Under the pieces are notes generated by a model. It worked only from the letters and a program-made list of their open reading frames with translations, had not been told where the DNA came from and made no database searches. From Puniceicoccales bacterium (GTDB lineage: Bacteria > Verrucomicrobiota > Verrucomicrobiia > Opitutales > JAIRLG01), in the NCBI GenBank assembly GCA_031278595.1, contig JAITKE010000085.1:1-7461 (forward strand): a stretch of DNA of 7,461 bases, read 5' to 3'. The stretch's first letter is position 1; each line of letters opens with the position of its first letter. Position numbers and translations under genes: made by a program. Of this stretch, positions 1 through 6,192 are shown one piece after another.

Positions 1-59
1 GCCATCGCGATGTGGCAGACCACGGGTGGATGGTAACATCCCTGTGATGAGAGTGGGGG

Positions 60-157
60 GCCGCCGCCTTGGGAGCCCTTCGGGCCCTTCCGCGGGGCGG
101 GGATCCTCGGCCAAACGGCGCCGTTTGGCCGAGGATCCTCCGCGCAAAGGCGGCGGC
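60..157. repeat. Intergenic palindromic element A (two-arm variant of the cloverleaf family)
   Basis: An outer helix of 11 perfect bp (60-70 with 147-157) encloses a small hairpin at 71-88 (GCCC/GGGC stem, TTC loop, one bulged A). A second arm centres on a perfect 38-bp palindrome at 101-138 (19 + 19, centre GGCGCC). The arm is extended by CGCGG (91-95) pairing with CCGCG (140-144). A run of seven A follows the outer helix directly. It resembles elements B-H in outer-helix length and layout but has two arms instead of three. The helices are read directly from the sequence. Membership of the same family is inferred. Confidence 0.75.
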
Positions 158-249
158 AAAAAAATAGAGAGGCTCTGCCCTACTCCACCCTTGACCCTGC
201 CTCCGCTTTCGCACTTGCCAGCGGCGCGCCAGTTCCATCAATCGTCCCC

Positions 250-663
250 ATGCGGCAGGTGAACTTCAGCGAGCAGAGCCTCCACGAATTTCAGAAACTG
301 GCGACGGAAGAGCAACTGCAGCTGATGGAGAACATCGGCCGCATTTCGGAAGAGGACCTGCAGGCCCCCTCCGGAGATTTTAGCTGCTTCCAGCGGGACG
401 GGCGCCTGCTCTACCGCTACCGCAGCGAGCGCTGGCGGGTCTATTTCGAGCGCCGGGAGGACGGCAGTCTCTTCTGCCACTACGTCCTGCCGGAGCACTC
501 GCTCTCCGACTTTGTCCTCCGTTTCAAACTGCCCGTTTCGGAAGCCCTGATGCTGGAGCAGCACAGCTCGTTCTGGAAGTATTTGGACAGCCTCCGGAAG
601 GAGAAGAACGCCGACGAAAAGGAGCAAATCGCCGACGAAGCTCCGAAGGAAGAAGGGGCTTAA
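250..663 (+). CDS. Uncharacterised 137-aa protein, possible RelE/ParE-like toxin-fold domain
   Basis: No known gene is recognised with confidence. The 137-aa product is soluble, with no signal peptide or membrane segment. It starts with a predicted helical stretch (residues 5-30, SEQSLHEFQKLATEEQLQLM). A charged core follows, FQRDGRLLYRYRSERWRVYFERRE (about residues 47-70), then CHYVLPEHSLSDFVLRFKLP and FWKYLDSLRKEKN, ending in a Lys/Glu-rich tail. The LYRYRSERWRVYFE segment resembles the strand pair of RelE/ParE-type proteins, where basic residues contact RNA or a target, so a toxin-fold relative is possible. No antitoxin-like gene lies next to it, so calling it a toxin is not justified. ATG 250 is the first usual start after an in-frame stop at 34-36, and no Shine-Dalgarno sequence precedes it. 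The gene is isolated between palindromic elements A and B. The reading frame is solid; the fold suggestion is inference. Confidence 0.75.
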   Translation: MRQVNFSEQSLHEFQKLATEEQLQLMENIGRISEEDLQAPSGDFSCFQRDGRLLYRYRSERWRVYFERREDGSLFCHYVLPEHSLSDFVLRFKLPVSEALMLEQHSSFWKYLDSLRKEKNADEKEQIADEAPKEEGA

Positions 664-690
664 CCCATAACGCTGCCGGGGACGCTCTCT

Positions 691-779
691 TCCGCCGGCG
701 ATCCCAAAACTTTTAAGTTTTGCTGCTGCGCTCCGCGCCGCAGGCGCTGGGCCGAAGCCCAGCGCGGATCGCCGGCGGA
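691..779. repeat. Cloverleaf palindromic element B
   Basis: An outer helix of 13 perfect bp (691-703 with 767-779) encloses three consecutive hairpins with almost no spacer. Arm 1 is 705-722 (CAAAACTT/AAGTTTTG). Arm 2 is 723-743 (CTGC/GCAG, one mismatch, GCGC/GCGC, loop TCC). Arm 3 is 744-765 (GCGCTGGGC/GCCCAGCGC, loop CGAA). Only C704 and G766 are unpaired at the junction. It starts 28 bp after the stop of the upstream gene. Arm 1 is AT-rich while all the others are GC-rich, so the shape is kept although the base composition differs. Confidence 0.85.
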
Positions 780-853
780 GATGAGGAGGGACTGGCATTT
801 CCGCCGGATGGGCCGAGGAACTTGCATGTTCCAACCGGAAGACAGTAGGTTTG

Positions 854-942
854 GGGCTGCCTTTGGCTTCCAAAGGAAGCGGCCCACCTAAAGGTGGGCC
901 TCGCCGAAGCCCCCGGAGGGGGCTTCGGCGTAAAGGCAGCCC
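854..942. repeat. Cloverleaf palindromic element C, upstream of thrS
   Basis: An outer helix of 11 perfect bp (854-864 with 932-942) encloses three arms. Arm 1 is 866-880 (GCTTCC/GGAAGC, loop AAA). Arm 2 is 881-900 (GGCCCACC/GGTGGGCC, loop TAAA). Arm 3 is 902-930 (13 perfect bp, loop GGA). It ends 54 bp before the thrS start codon. It would lie upstream of the putative thrS promoter at 960-989, so it is probably not part of the thrS mRNA unless transcription starts further up. Confidence 0.85.
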
Positions 943-959
943 ATAGGGGTGGAATGGGG

Positions 960-989
960 TTGATTTTTTCGGGAGAAATCTGTTTTACT
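960..989 (+). promoter_or_regulatory. Possible sigma70-type promoter for thrS
   Basis: TTGATT at 960-965 and TTTACT at 984-989 are separated by 18 bp, with four of six consensus matches in each box. Transcription would start almost at the ATG (997), giving a very short or absent leader. This fits the lack of a normally spaced Shine-Dalgarno site: AGGGG at 990-994 is only 2 nt from the ATG. The match is weak and rests on sequence alone. Confidence 0.25.
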
Positions 990-996
990 AGGGGCC

Positions 997-2841
997 ATGG
1001 CGAATTCCGAATCCGAGCTTGGGGCCCTCCGGCACTCGGCCGCCCATGTGCTGGCGGCCGCCGTCCTGCGCCTCTTCCCGGGGGCTAAGCTGGACATCGG
1101 GCCGGCCACGCCACAGGGGTTTTACTACGACGTTGACCCGGCCACGCCCCTGACGGCGGAGGACCTGCCGCGGCTGGAGGAGGAAATGCAAAAAATCATC
1201 GCCGAGGACCAGGTCTTCGAGCGCCAGGTCGTGTCCCGGGAGAAGGCGGCTCGCCTGTTTCGGGAGAAGGAGCAGCCCTATAAATTGGAACGCCTGGCCG
1301 AGATCCCATCCGACGAAACGATTACGCTCTACCGCAACGGGGAATTCGTCGACCTCTGCCGCGGCGGACACGTGGGGCGCAGTTCGGAAATCCGGGCATT
1401 TAAACTGCTGAGCATTGCCGGTGCCTACTACCGCGGAGACGAGAAGAATAGGCAATTGCAGCGGATTTACGGCACGGCTTTCGCCTCTCAGCAGGAGCTC
1501 GAGGCCCATCTTTTCCGGCTGGAAGAGGCCAAGAAGCGCGACCATCGCCGGATCGGGAGGGAAATGCAGCTCTTCCTGATCGATGAGGACTTCGGTCAAG
1601 GCCTCGTCCTCTGGCTGCCCCGCGGAGCCATCATCCGCCACGAGCTGCAGAACTTCCTCCTGGAGGAGCTGGAGCGGCAGGGCTATGAGCAGGTCTTCAC
1701 CCCCCACATTGCCCGACTGGAGCTGTTCCGCACCTCCGGACACTTTCCCTATTACAAAGAATCCCAGTACCCTCCCCTGCCCGACCGGGATGTGCTGGAA
1801 AAGCTCAGCCGGAATCATCTTTCCTGCGAGGAAATGGTGCGGGGCCTGGAGAAGGGAGATTTCGATGGATTTCTGCTCAAGCCCATGAGCTGTCCCGGGC
1901 ATATTCAGATCTACCGCTCCCAGACGCGCTCCTATCGCGAGTTACCCCTGCGCCTGGCGGAGTTCGGCACCGTCTACCGCTGGGAGCAGTCGGGCGAGCT
2001 CAGCGGCCTGACCCGCCTCCGGGGCTTTACCCTGGATGATGCGCATATTTTTTGCACCGAGGGACAGCTGGAGGAGGAAATCGACCGCTGTCTTCAGATC
2101 GTGCAGAAGGTGTTCACCACCTTGCGCATGGCGGATTTTCGAGTGCGCATCGGGCTTCGGAACCCGGATTCCGCCAAATATGTCGGCGAGGCGGAGAACT
2201 GGGATTCGGCGGAGGCGATTCTGCAGAAAGCCGCAGAAAGATTGGGCGTGCCGGTTTCGCTTGAGGCCGGGGAAGCGGCGTTCTATGGCCCGAAGATCGA
2301 CTTCGTCATCCGCGACGTCATCGGCCGCGAGTGGCAGCTGGGTACCATCCAATTGGATTACAACCTGCCGCAGCGCTTTCGACTCAGCTACACCGGCCAT
2401 GACAACCAGCCGCATCGGCCCATCATGATCCACCGGGCGCCGCTGGGCTCCTTCGAGCGCTTCTGCGGCCTGCTCATCGAGCACTTCGGCGGGGATTTTC
2501 CGACCTGGCTCGCGCCGGAACAGGTGAGAATCCTCAGCCTCAGCGACAGCCTTCTATCGGAGGCCACCCGGCTGCTGTCGCTTATGAAAGCCAAAAAAAT
2601 CCGGGCCAGCCTGGACGGACATTCCGAGCCGCTGGGGGCCAAGATCCGCCGGGCGGAACTGGAGCGGGTGCCGCATCTCTTCATTTTGGGGCCCAAGGAG
2701 GCCGAGGCGGCGACGGTTTCGATCCGCTCGAGAATCCATAAGGGCCTGGAGGGCCGTCATCCGCAGGAGGAGGCCGTGGCTAAAATTCTAGAACTGATCC
2801 AGAACCGAACCCTGCCCGATCTCCGAACGGCCGGTCGCTGA
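997..2841 (+). CDS. thrS: Threonyl-tRNA synthetase without TGS domain
   Basis: This enzyme charges tRNA-Thr with threonine in the cytoplasm (class II aminoacyl-tRNA synthetase, 614 aa). The editing domain has HSAAH (13-17) and CRGGH (121-125), the four metal/editing residues of the bacterial family. The catalytic core has MSCPGH (297-302), motif 2 around TVYRWE to FTLDDAH (Arg328, His350) and motif 3 MIHRAPLGSFERF (477-489). Cys299, His350 and His479 match the zinc ligands C334, H385 and H511 of E. coli ThrRS. The anticodon-binding domain covers about 509-600. Compared with E. coli, about 60 N-terminal residues (the TGS domain) are absent, and an in-frame stop at 961-963 rules out a longer start nearby. 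About 26 extra residues lie near 257-292 (YPPLPDRDVLEKL...). The E. coli anticodon-contact residue N575 corresponds to Ser543 here, while E600 and R609 are kept (Glu568, Arg577). The gene appears to be monocistronic. Confidence 0.97.
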   Translation: MANSESELGALRHSAAHVLAAAVLRLFPGAKLDIGPATPQGFYYDVDPATPLTAEDLPRLEEEMQKIIAEDQVFERQVVSREKAARLFREKEQPYKLERLAEIPSDETITLYRNGEFVDLCRGGHVGRSSEIRAFKLLSIAGAYYRGDEKNRQLQRIYGTAFASQQELEAHLFRLEEAKKRDHRRIGREMQLFLIDEDFGQGLVLWLPRGAIIRHELQNFLLEELERQGYEQVFTPHIARLELFRTSGHFPYYKESQYPPLPDRDVLEKLSRNHLSCEEMVRGLEKGDFDGFLLKPMSCPGHIQIYRSQTRSYRELPLRLAEFGTVYRWEQSGELSGLTRLRGFTLDDAHIFCTEGQLEEEIDRCLQIVQKVFTTLRMADFRVRIGLRNPDSAKYVGEAENWDSAEAILQKAAERLGVPVSLEAGEAAFYGPKIDFVIRDVIGREWQLGTIQLDYNLPQRFRLSYTGHDNQPHRPIMIHRAPLGSFERFCGLLIEHFGGDFPTWLAPEQVRILSLSDSLLSEATRLLSLMKAKKIRASLDGHSEPLGAKIRRAELERVPHLFILGPKEAEAATVSIRSRIHKGLEGRHPQEEAVAKILELIQNRTLPDLRTAGR

Positions 2842-2886
2842 AAGGACCGCCTTCCCCCAAACCGCTGAAAGAGCTGCCTTTCCCCC
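2836..2886. repeat. Imperfect 27-bp-period direct repeat spanning the thrS stop codon
   Basis: The segment 2836-2858 (CGCTGAAAGGACCGCC followed by TTCCCCC) recurs at 2863-2886 (CGCTGAAAGAGCTGCC followed by TTTCCCCC). The first copy contains the thrS TGA stop. It looks like a local duplication of the gene end; no function is evident. Confidence 0.5.
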
Positions 2887-2931
2887 GAGTTTGGATGGGC
2901 AGCTGAGCCTTTTCTCCCAGGAGGTTTTTTT
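2872..2931 (+). terminator. Weak candidate terminator of thrS
   Basis: AGCTGCC (2872-2878) pairs with GGCAGCT (2898-2904), a 7-bp stem with a 19-nt loop. A four-T run follows at 2910-2913 and a seven-T run at 2925-2931. The T runs are not directly at the stem base, so this is a poor fit to a classic intrinsic terminator. It is placed correctly, 30 bp after the thrS stop. Confidence 0.3.
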
Positions 2932-3028
2932 CTTGCCGGCTTTCGATTCCGGAGGAATCACGCCCGCTCCGCGGGCGCCCCGGAGGGCCCAGGCTCCGCC
3001 CTGGGCCCTCCGGGGGAAAGCCGGCAAG
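2932..3028. repeat. Cloverleaf palindromic element D
   Basis: An outer helix of 13 perfect bp (2932-2944 with 3016-3028) encloses three arms. Arm 1 is 2945-2959 (GATTCC/GGAATC, loop GGA). Arm 2 is 2961-2977 (CGCCCGC/GCGGGCG, loop TCC). Arm 3 is 2978-3015 (16 perfect bp, six-base loop). A2960 is the only unpaired base at the junction. Seven T directly precede the outer helix. The outer-helix and arm 1 sequence (GCCGGCTTTCGATTCC) is closely shared with elements E and G. Confidence 0.88.
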
Positions 3029-3134
3029 TACCCCGAGGCCCTTTTCCTTCATCCGCTCCGCCGAACGAGGCCGAACAACCTCTAGAGGGTGTCGTCAGAT
3101 TCAACAAGGGCGTTTACGGGAGGGTCTTGTTTTT

Positions 3135-3291
3135 GGGGCCGGCTTTCGATGCCGGAGGCATCTGCCGCCCCCTGCGGCGCCCACGCGGCGTAAGCCGCGG
3201 GGCGGGTGGTGGGGGCGCCGCAGGGGGCGGCCAACGGGGAAAAGCCTCCCACCCGCCCTCCCTGGCTTTTCCCCTTTGGAAAGCCGGCCCC
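3135..3291. repeat. Cloverleaf palindromic element E (enlarged second arm)
   Basis: An outer helix of 13 perfect bp (3135-3147 with 3279-3291) encloses three arms. Arm 1 is 3148-3162 (GATGCC/GGCATC, loop GGA). The long arm 2 is 3164-3231, a perfect 19-bp stem (3164-3182 with 3213-3231) with a nested hairpin CGCGGC/GCCGCG (3184-3199, loop GTAA). Arm 3 is 3236-3274 (11 bp, GGGGAAAAGCC/GGCTTTTCCCC, 17-nt loop). Five T precede the outer helix, and a matching CCCCAAAAA stands at 3311-3319. The arm 1 loop and outer helix nearly match element D. Confidence 0.8.
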
Positions 3292-3315
3292 CACCGGGAC
3301 CAACGAAGCGCCCCA

Positions 3316-3458
3316 AAAACGCCGTCAAATAAAAGAGGAACAAAGGGAAAAAGAGAGGAAGAAGGAGGGAATGGAAAAAGGACACCTAGGGGACACGACC
3401 TATCAGAGGATTTGTGGGATAAGATGGAAAGGTCGCTGTCTGATTTTGACGACACTCT
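3316..3458. repeat. Short inverted-repeat element, copy 1 (right part of the CTAG-flanked unit)
   Basis: This segment is homologous over most of its length to 3612-3738. The shared order is GTCAAATaAAAG, an A/G-rich stretch, AATGGAAAAAG, GACCTATCAGA and TGATTTTGACGACAC. Its left terminus (3316-3327) is degenerate, matching the repeat end at about 7 of 12 positions; its right terminus is intact and followed by CTAG. It is best read as an older copy of the same miniature element, in the same orientation as copy 2. Confidence 0.55.
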
Positions 3459-3523
3459 CTAGAACGGGTCTTCTAAAGACTCCGCTGGTGGAGAGCCAGG
3501 GTTCTCTGTCGAGCGTTTGGGCG

Positions 3524-3600
3524 GGGGCCCCGGGACGCTCGCTTTGCGAGCAAGCGGCTTTAGCCGCTTAAGCCCTCTTCGAGGGCTGTCCCGGGGCCCC
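3524..3600. repeat. Cloverleaf palindromic element F (most regular copy)
   Basis: An outer helix of 13 perfect bp (3524-3536 with 3588-3600) encloses three short regular arms. Arm 1 is 3537-3551 (GCTCGC/GCGAGC, loop TTT). Arm 2 is 3552-3569 (AAGCGGC/GCCGCTT, loop TTTA). Arm 3 is 3571-3587 (AGCCCTC/GAGGGCT, loop TTC). Only A3570 is unpaired. Seven A follow the outer helix directly. All loops are pyrimidine-rich, the reverse complement of the AAA/GAA/GGA loops in C and G, so this copy may lie in the opposite orientation. Confidence 0.9.
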
Positions 3601-3611
3601 AAAAAAACCAA

Positions 3612-3742
3612 AGGGTGTCGTCAAATGAAAAGATAAGCAAAAAAAGGGGAAATGGAAAAAGACACATGAGAGACAGGACCTATCAGATGAATTGTGGAGT
3701 AAAATAAGAAGCTTGCCACCTGATTTTGACGACACCCTCTAG
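3612..3742. mobile_element. Miniature inverted-repeat element, copy 2
   Basis: AGGGTGTCGTCA (3612-3623) and TGACGACACCCT (3727-3738) are perfect 12-bp terminal inverted repeats bounding 127 bp. CTAG follows the right end (3739-3742), but the left flank reads CCAA, so a target duplication is not complete on this side. The interior is AT-rich and noncoding. It is homologous to 3316-3458. It is probably a non-autonomous element mobilised in trans by an unseen transposase. Confidence 0.6.
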
Positions 3743-3753
3743 AGAGCGCCGGT

Positions 3754-3781
3754 CCTGTTGCCTGATCATTCTGGCAACGGG
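3754..3781 (-). other. Stem-loop just downstream of the secretin stop codon
   Basis: CCTGTTGCC (3754-3762) pairs with GGCAACGGG (3773-3781), 9 bp including one T-G pair, with a 10-nt loop. It begins 5 nt after the TAG stop of the secretin gene, which is followed directly by an in-frame TAA. No U-tract follows on the minus strand, so it may be a 3' stabilising hairpin or a factor-dependent end rather than a classic terminator. Confidence 0.35.
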
Positions 3782-3786
3782 CGTTA

Positions 3787-6192
3787 CTAACGCCGGCCGT
3801 AGCGTCGTGTTGTTTTGGCACCGGGCTTCGTCTGGGCTTGGAGCAGGGATAAATCCTCTGTTTTTTCTCCCAACAGCTCGGCCCTGTCGCTCCGCTTGGG
3901 CGGAAAGTAGGAAGCGAATCGCTCCGACGCTTCCGGAGGAAGGTCCTCGTCACCGGACTGCCGCAGAGGTAGGCCGTCGGCCGAAAGAATGTGCGCCGTG
4001 ACAAAGATCAGGAGATTCTTTTTCTGGGTCGTCTCCCCGTGGGAACGGAAGAGCTTCCCCAGCAGGGGCAGGTCACCCAGAATGGGCACTTTATCCTTCA
4101 CCTCCTTGGCCTCCTCGCGCATGAGCCCACCCATGACGACGGTGGAGGCATCCTGGATCGTGACCTCCGTCTTGATCTGCCGCGTCGAGAAGATGGGCTG
4201 GTAAAATCCCGAAGGCGTATAGACCGTCTGGCTGGAATTCATGGCTATGCTGGTGCCGCCGTACTGGACGAATCCCTCAAATTCCGTGACGGTCGGGTTT
4301 ATTTTCAGGTTGATGCGTTCCGCTTCCTCCACGGTGGGGATGACGGACATCTCCACCCCCACATTGCGCGTCTGGAAATCCTCCGGCCGGCCGGCCGTGA
4401 TCGTGACCCCGGCGCCGGAATTGTTCTGGCTGGAGCTGCCCACATCGGACTGCGTCTCGCTGTAGCTGTTGGGATAGCGCAGCTCCTGGGCAATGGTGAT
4501 GGAGGCCATCTTGCCGGACAGGACGGTAACTTTGGGGGCACAAAGCATATTGCTCCCCTTGCTCTGCTCGAGGGCCTTGATCATCATATTCAATTTCCCT
4601 CCGCTGAGGACACCGACGAGGTTGCCGATGGGATTGGCTGCAGCCCCGTAGTCGACCGAATCCGGAAAGATGGGCGGGCTGTTGTCGAAGCTTACCCCTT
4701 GGACTCCTGCGGCGGTGGGCACGATTTGCCCCTGCCCTGTGCCACTCCCTTGGTTTACGAAGGCCTCCGCCAGGCTGCGGACGCTGGCTTTGATATCCTT
4801 TCCGCCGATCGGCATGCTGCCCCAGTTCCAGGTATTTCCCCGCGAAGTCGGGCCTTTTTTGAATCCCCACTGGAGGGCGAATTCATCGAGATTTCCCGCC
4901 TGGACTTCGACAAAACGGGTCTCGATTTCCACCTGTCGGGTCTCGCGGTAGCGCTCCAAAATGTTCTTCAGCCGGCGGAGATGTAGCGGGGTATGCGTAA
5001 CCACCAGCTGCGTCCCGTCGAAGGCCATGTTGCTGCCGTTGACTCCGGAGAAGTCGATGCCGGCCCGCTGGAAAAAATTCTTGAGATAGGCCTCTTCGGC
5101 CGCCGTACCGGAAGCACCGGACGGATCAAAGGGCCTGGGCGCATCGTCCAAAACCTTGCCCATGATGCAGCTGACCGTTCCCCGCGAAATCGGGAAAAAT
5201 CTCGTTTCGAGCTCGCAATGTTTCTTTTCATCGAAAAATACAAGACTCCCGTCGAGGATGTCGTATTGGTAATGGGCCGCTTTGACGATGAAGCGCAGAA
5301 TACGCTCGATCGACCTGTCGTGGAGTCGCAGCGTGATTTTCGCATCGGGGTTACCGCCGAGGATGACCATATTCAGGCCCTTCCCGTCCGAAGATGAAGA
5401 AAGGGAGTCGTAGCGAATGGCCATTTCCTGGAGCACCTCCAGGGCGTGCGAGAAACTGGCCTCCTTGAATTCGATCTCCGGAATGATGATGGAGCGTATT
5501 TTTCTCAGGATGATGTCCTCCTCCTCTTCTTCCGAGAGCTGCTTCCGGGTGACTACGGCCGCTTCCCCAGTGTGGATTATCGAGCCTGCATCGGACTTTG
5601 CATCGAAAACCCCAGTCCCTGTGGGTTCCTTTATAAGTCCTTTCCCCTCTTCCCGCTCACCGGCTCCCGTAGGAAACGCCGAAGCTGCCGCGCTGGGATA
5701 TTCGAGAATACCTAGAATTTCTTCCGCCTGTTCCGCATCCGCCGCAGAAGTTGGAGTAATGAGTTCCTTCCCCTCCTCTCGCCCGTCGGCTCCGGCTGAA
5801 AGTGGCGAAACCGCCGAGTCAGGATATTCGAGACTACCTGGACTTTCTTCCGCTTGTTCCACATCCTCCGCAGGAGTTGGAGTAATGAGTTCCTCCCCCT
5901 CCTCTTGCCCGTCAGCTCCGGCTGAAAGTGGCGAAACCGCCGAGTCAGAATGTTTCAGGAGACCTAGGATCTCTTTCACTTGTTCCAAATCCACCGTAGA
6001 AGCCGGAATAGAAGGAGCCGTGCCCGAATTTTCCTGCCTGGCGACTGGAAGCTCACGTACCCAATCGTTCCTTATCTCACGGACAGCGAGCTCATTGAGA
6101 CCAGGCTTCCCTGGATTACTTCCATCGGCAAAGACCGAAAGTCCCCAGGAGAACACAAGTCCCCAAACCAACCACTTCTTTTTACCAACCAT
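3787..6192 (-). CDS. Secretin (GspD/PilQ superfamily, verrucomicrobial type)
   Basis: Secretins form the outer-membrane ring of type II secretion or type IV pilus machines. The 801-aa product starts with a signal peptide (MVGKKKWLVWGLVFSWGLSVFA, cleavage predicted after Ala22). A low-complexity acidic region holds three 42-aa repeats (68-193) and an EEEEED run (221-226). An STN/N0-like domain follows (about 232-325, IEFKEASFSHALEVL), then an N1/N3-like domain (about 370-432). The beta-barrel secretin domain covers about 535-737, with the family signature VPILGDLPLLGKLF (702-715) and KNLLIFVTAHIL (725-736). A basic tail ends the protein. ATG 6192 is preferred over an upstream TTG at 6237 because it gives a clean signal peptide; no well-spaced Shine-Dalgarno site is seen. 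No pilus or secretion partner gene lies in the window, so which machine it serves is unknown. The overall order recalls Akkermansia Amuc_1098, a comparison made from memory. Confidence 0.92.
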   Translation of the reverse strand: MVGKKKWLVWGLVFSWGLSVFADGSNPGKPGLNELAVREIRNDWVRELPVARQENSGTAPSIPASTVDLEQVKEILGLLKHSDSAVSPLSAGADGQEEGEELITPTPAEDVEQAEESPGSLEYPDSAVSPLSAGADGREEGKELITPTSAADAEQAEEILGILEYPSAAASAFPTGAGEREEGKGLIKEPTGTGVFDAKSDAGSIIHTGEAAVVTRKQLSEEEEEDIILRKIRSIIIPEIEFKEASFSHALEVLQEMAIRYDSLSSSSDGKGLNMVILGGNPDAKITLRLHDRSIERILRFIVKAAHYQYDILDGSLVFFDEKKHCELETRFFPISRGTVSCIMGKVLDDAPRPFDPSGASGTAAEEAYLKNFFQRAGIDFSGVNGSNMAFDGTQLVVTHTPLHLRRLKNILERYRETRQVEIETRFVEVQAGNLDEFALQWGFKKGPTSRGNTWNWGSMPIGGKDIKASVRSLAEAFVNQGSGTGQGQIVPTAAGVQGVSFDNSPPIFPDSVDYGAAANPIGNLVGVLSGGKLNMMIKALEQSKGSNMLCAPKVTVLSGKMASITIAQELRYPNSYSETQSDVGSSSQNNSGAGVTITAGRPEDFQTRNVGVEMSVIPTVEEAERINLKINPTVTEFEGFVQYGGTSIAMNSSQTVYTPSGFYQPIFSTRQIKTEVTIQDASTVVMGGLMREEAKEVKDKVPILGDLPLLGKLFRSHGETTQKKNLLIFVTAHILSADGLPLRQSGDEDLPPEASERFASYFPPKRSDRAELLGEKTEDLSLLQAQTKPGAKTTRRYGRR
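5614..5991 (-). repeat. Three tandem 126-bp (42-aa) repeats inside the secretin gene
   Basis: Three units of 126 bp lie head to tail: 5991-5866, 5865-5740 and 5739-5614 in gene order. They encode DLEQVKEILG..., DVEQAEESPG... and DAEQAEEILG..., each ending in an EEG(E/K)xLI segment. Units 1 and 2 are the most alike (29 of 42 residues identical); unit 3 has diverged. In the DNA the 126-bp spacing is clear from AGTAATGAGTTCCT at 5755 and 5881. The repeats are acidic and proline/serine-rich, and probably form a flexible periplasmic spacer. Confidence 0.85.

Larger units (their letters stand above)
3082..3462. mobile_element. CTAG-flanked inverted-repeat element without a transposase (carries element E)
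   Basis: The left end AGGGTGTCGTCA (3086-3097) and right end TGACGACACTCT (3447-3458) form terminal inverted repeats matching at 11 of 12 positions. Similarity extends a few bases inward. CTAG lies directly outside both ends (3082-3085 and 3459-3462), as a 4-bp target duplication would. Some IS5-type and IS701-type transposases are known to duplicate YTAR sites such as CTAG, so a non-autonomous derivative of such an element is plausible. There is no transposase; the interior holds cloverleaf element E and an A-rich right part. An alternative reading has the outermost ends at 3086 and 3738, which match perfectly and also have CTAG outside. Confidence 0.6.

Noticed and set aside
1..36. Possible 3' end of a gene (frame ending TAA at 34-36)
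   Set aside because: Only 11 codons are visible and nothing recognisable is encoded; other frames are equally open. It cannot be supported from this window.
26..262. Open frame on the plus strand through element A
   Set aside because: It runs through the perfect palindrome, has low-complexity Arg/Pro/Gly composition and no ribosome-binding site.
691..942. Elements B and C as tRNA genes or tRNA-like leaders controlling thrS
   Set aside because: The cloverleaf shape is only superficial. There is no T-loop GTTCRA, no CCA-type acceptor, no 7-nt anticodon loop and no Thr anticodon. The same shape occurs far from thrS, so it is not a ThrRS operator or T-box.
988..1902. 304-codon open frame on the minus strand
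   Set aside because: It is antisense to thrS, whose conserved motifs on the plus strand are unambiguous. It is a shadow of GC-rich coding sequence.
3114..3462. Several 70-120 codon open frames on both strands in the repeat region
   Set aside because: They traverse cloverleaf E and the inverted repeats, have biased Pro/Arg/Gly composition and lack start signals.
2932..3600. Palindromic elements D, E and F as plain intrinsic terminators between convergent genes
   Set aside because: The adjacent A/T tracts have the wrong polarity for termination, and the same structures occur in non-convergent gaps. They may still affect transcript ends, but I do not annotate them as terminators.
3991..4986. 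331-codon open frame on the plus strand
   Set aside because: It is antisense to the secretin domain of the minus-strand gene, with no recognisable motif.
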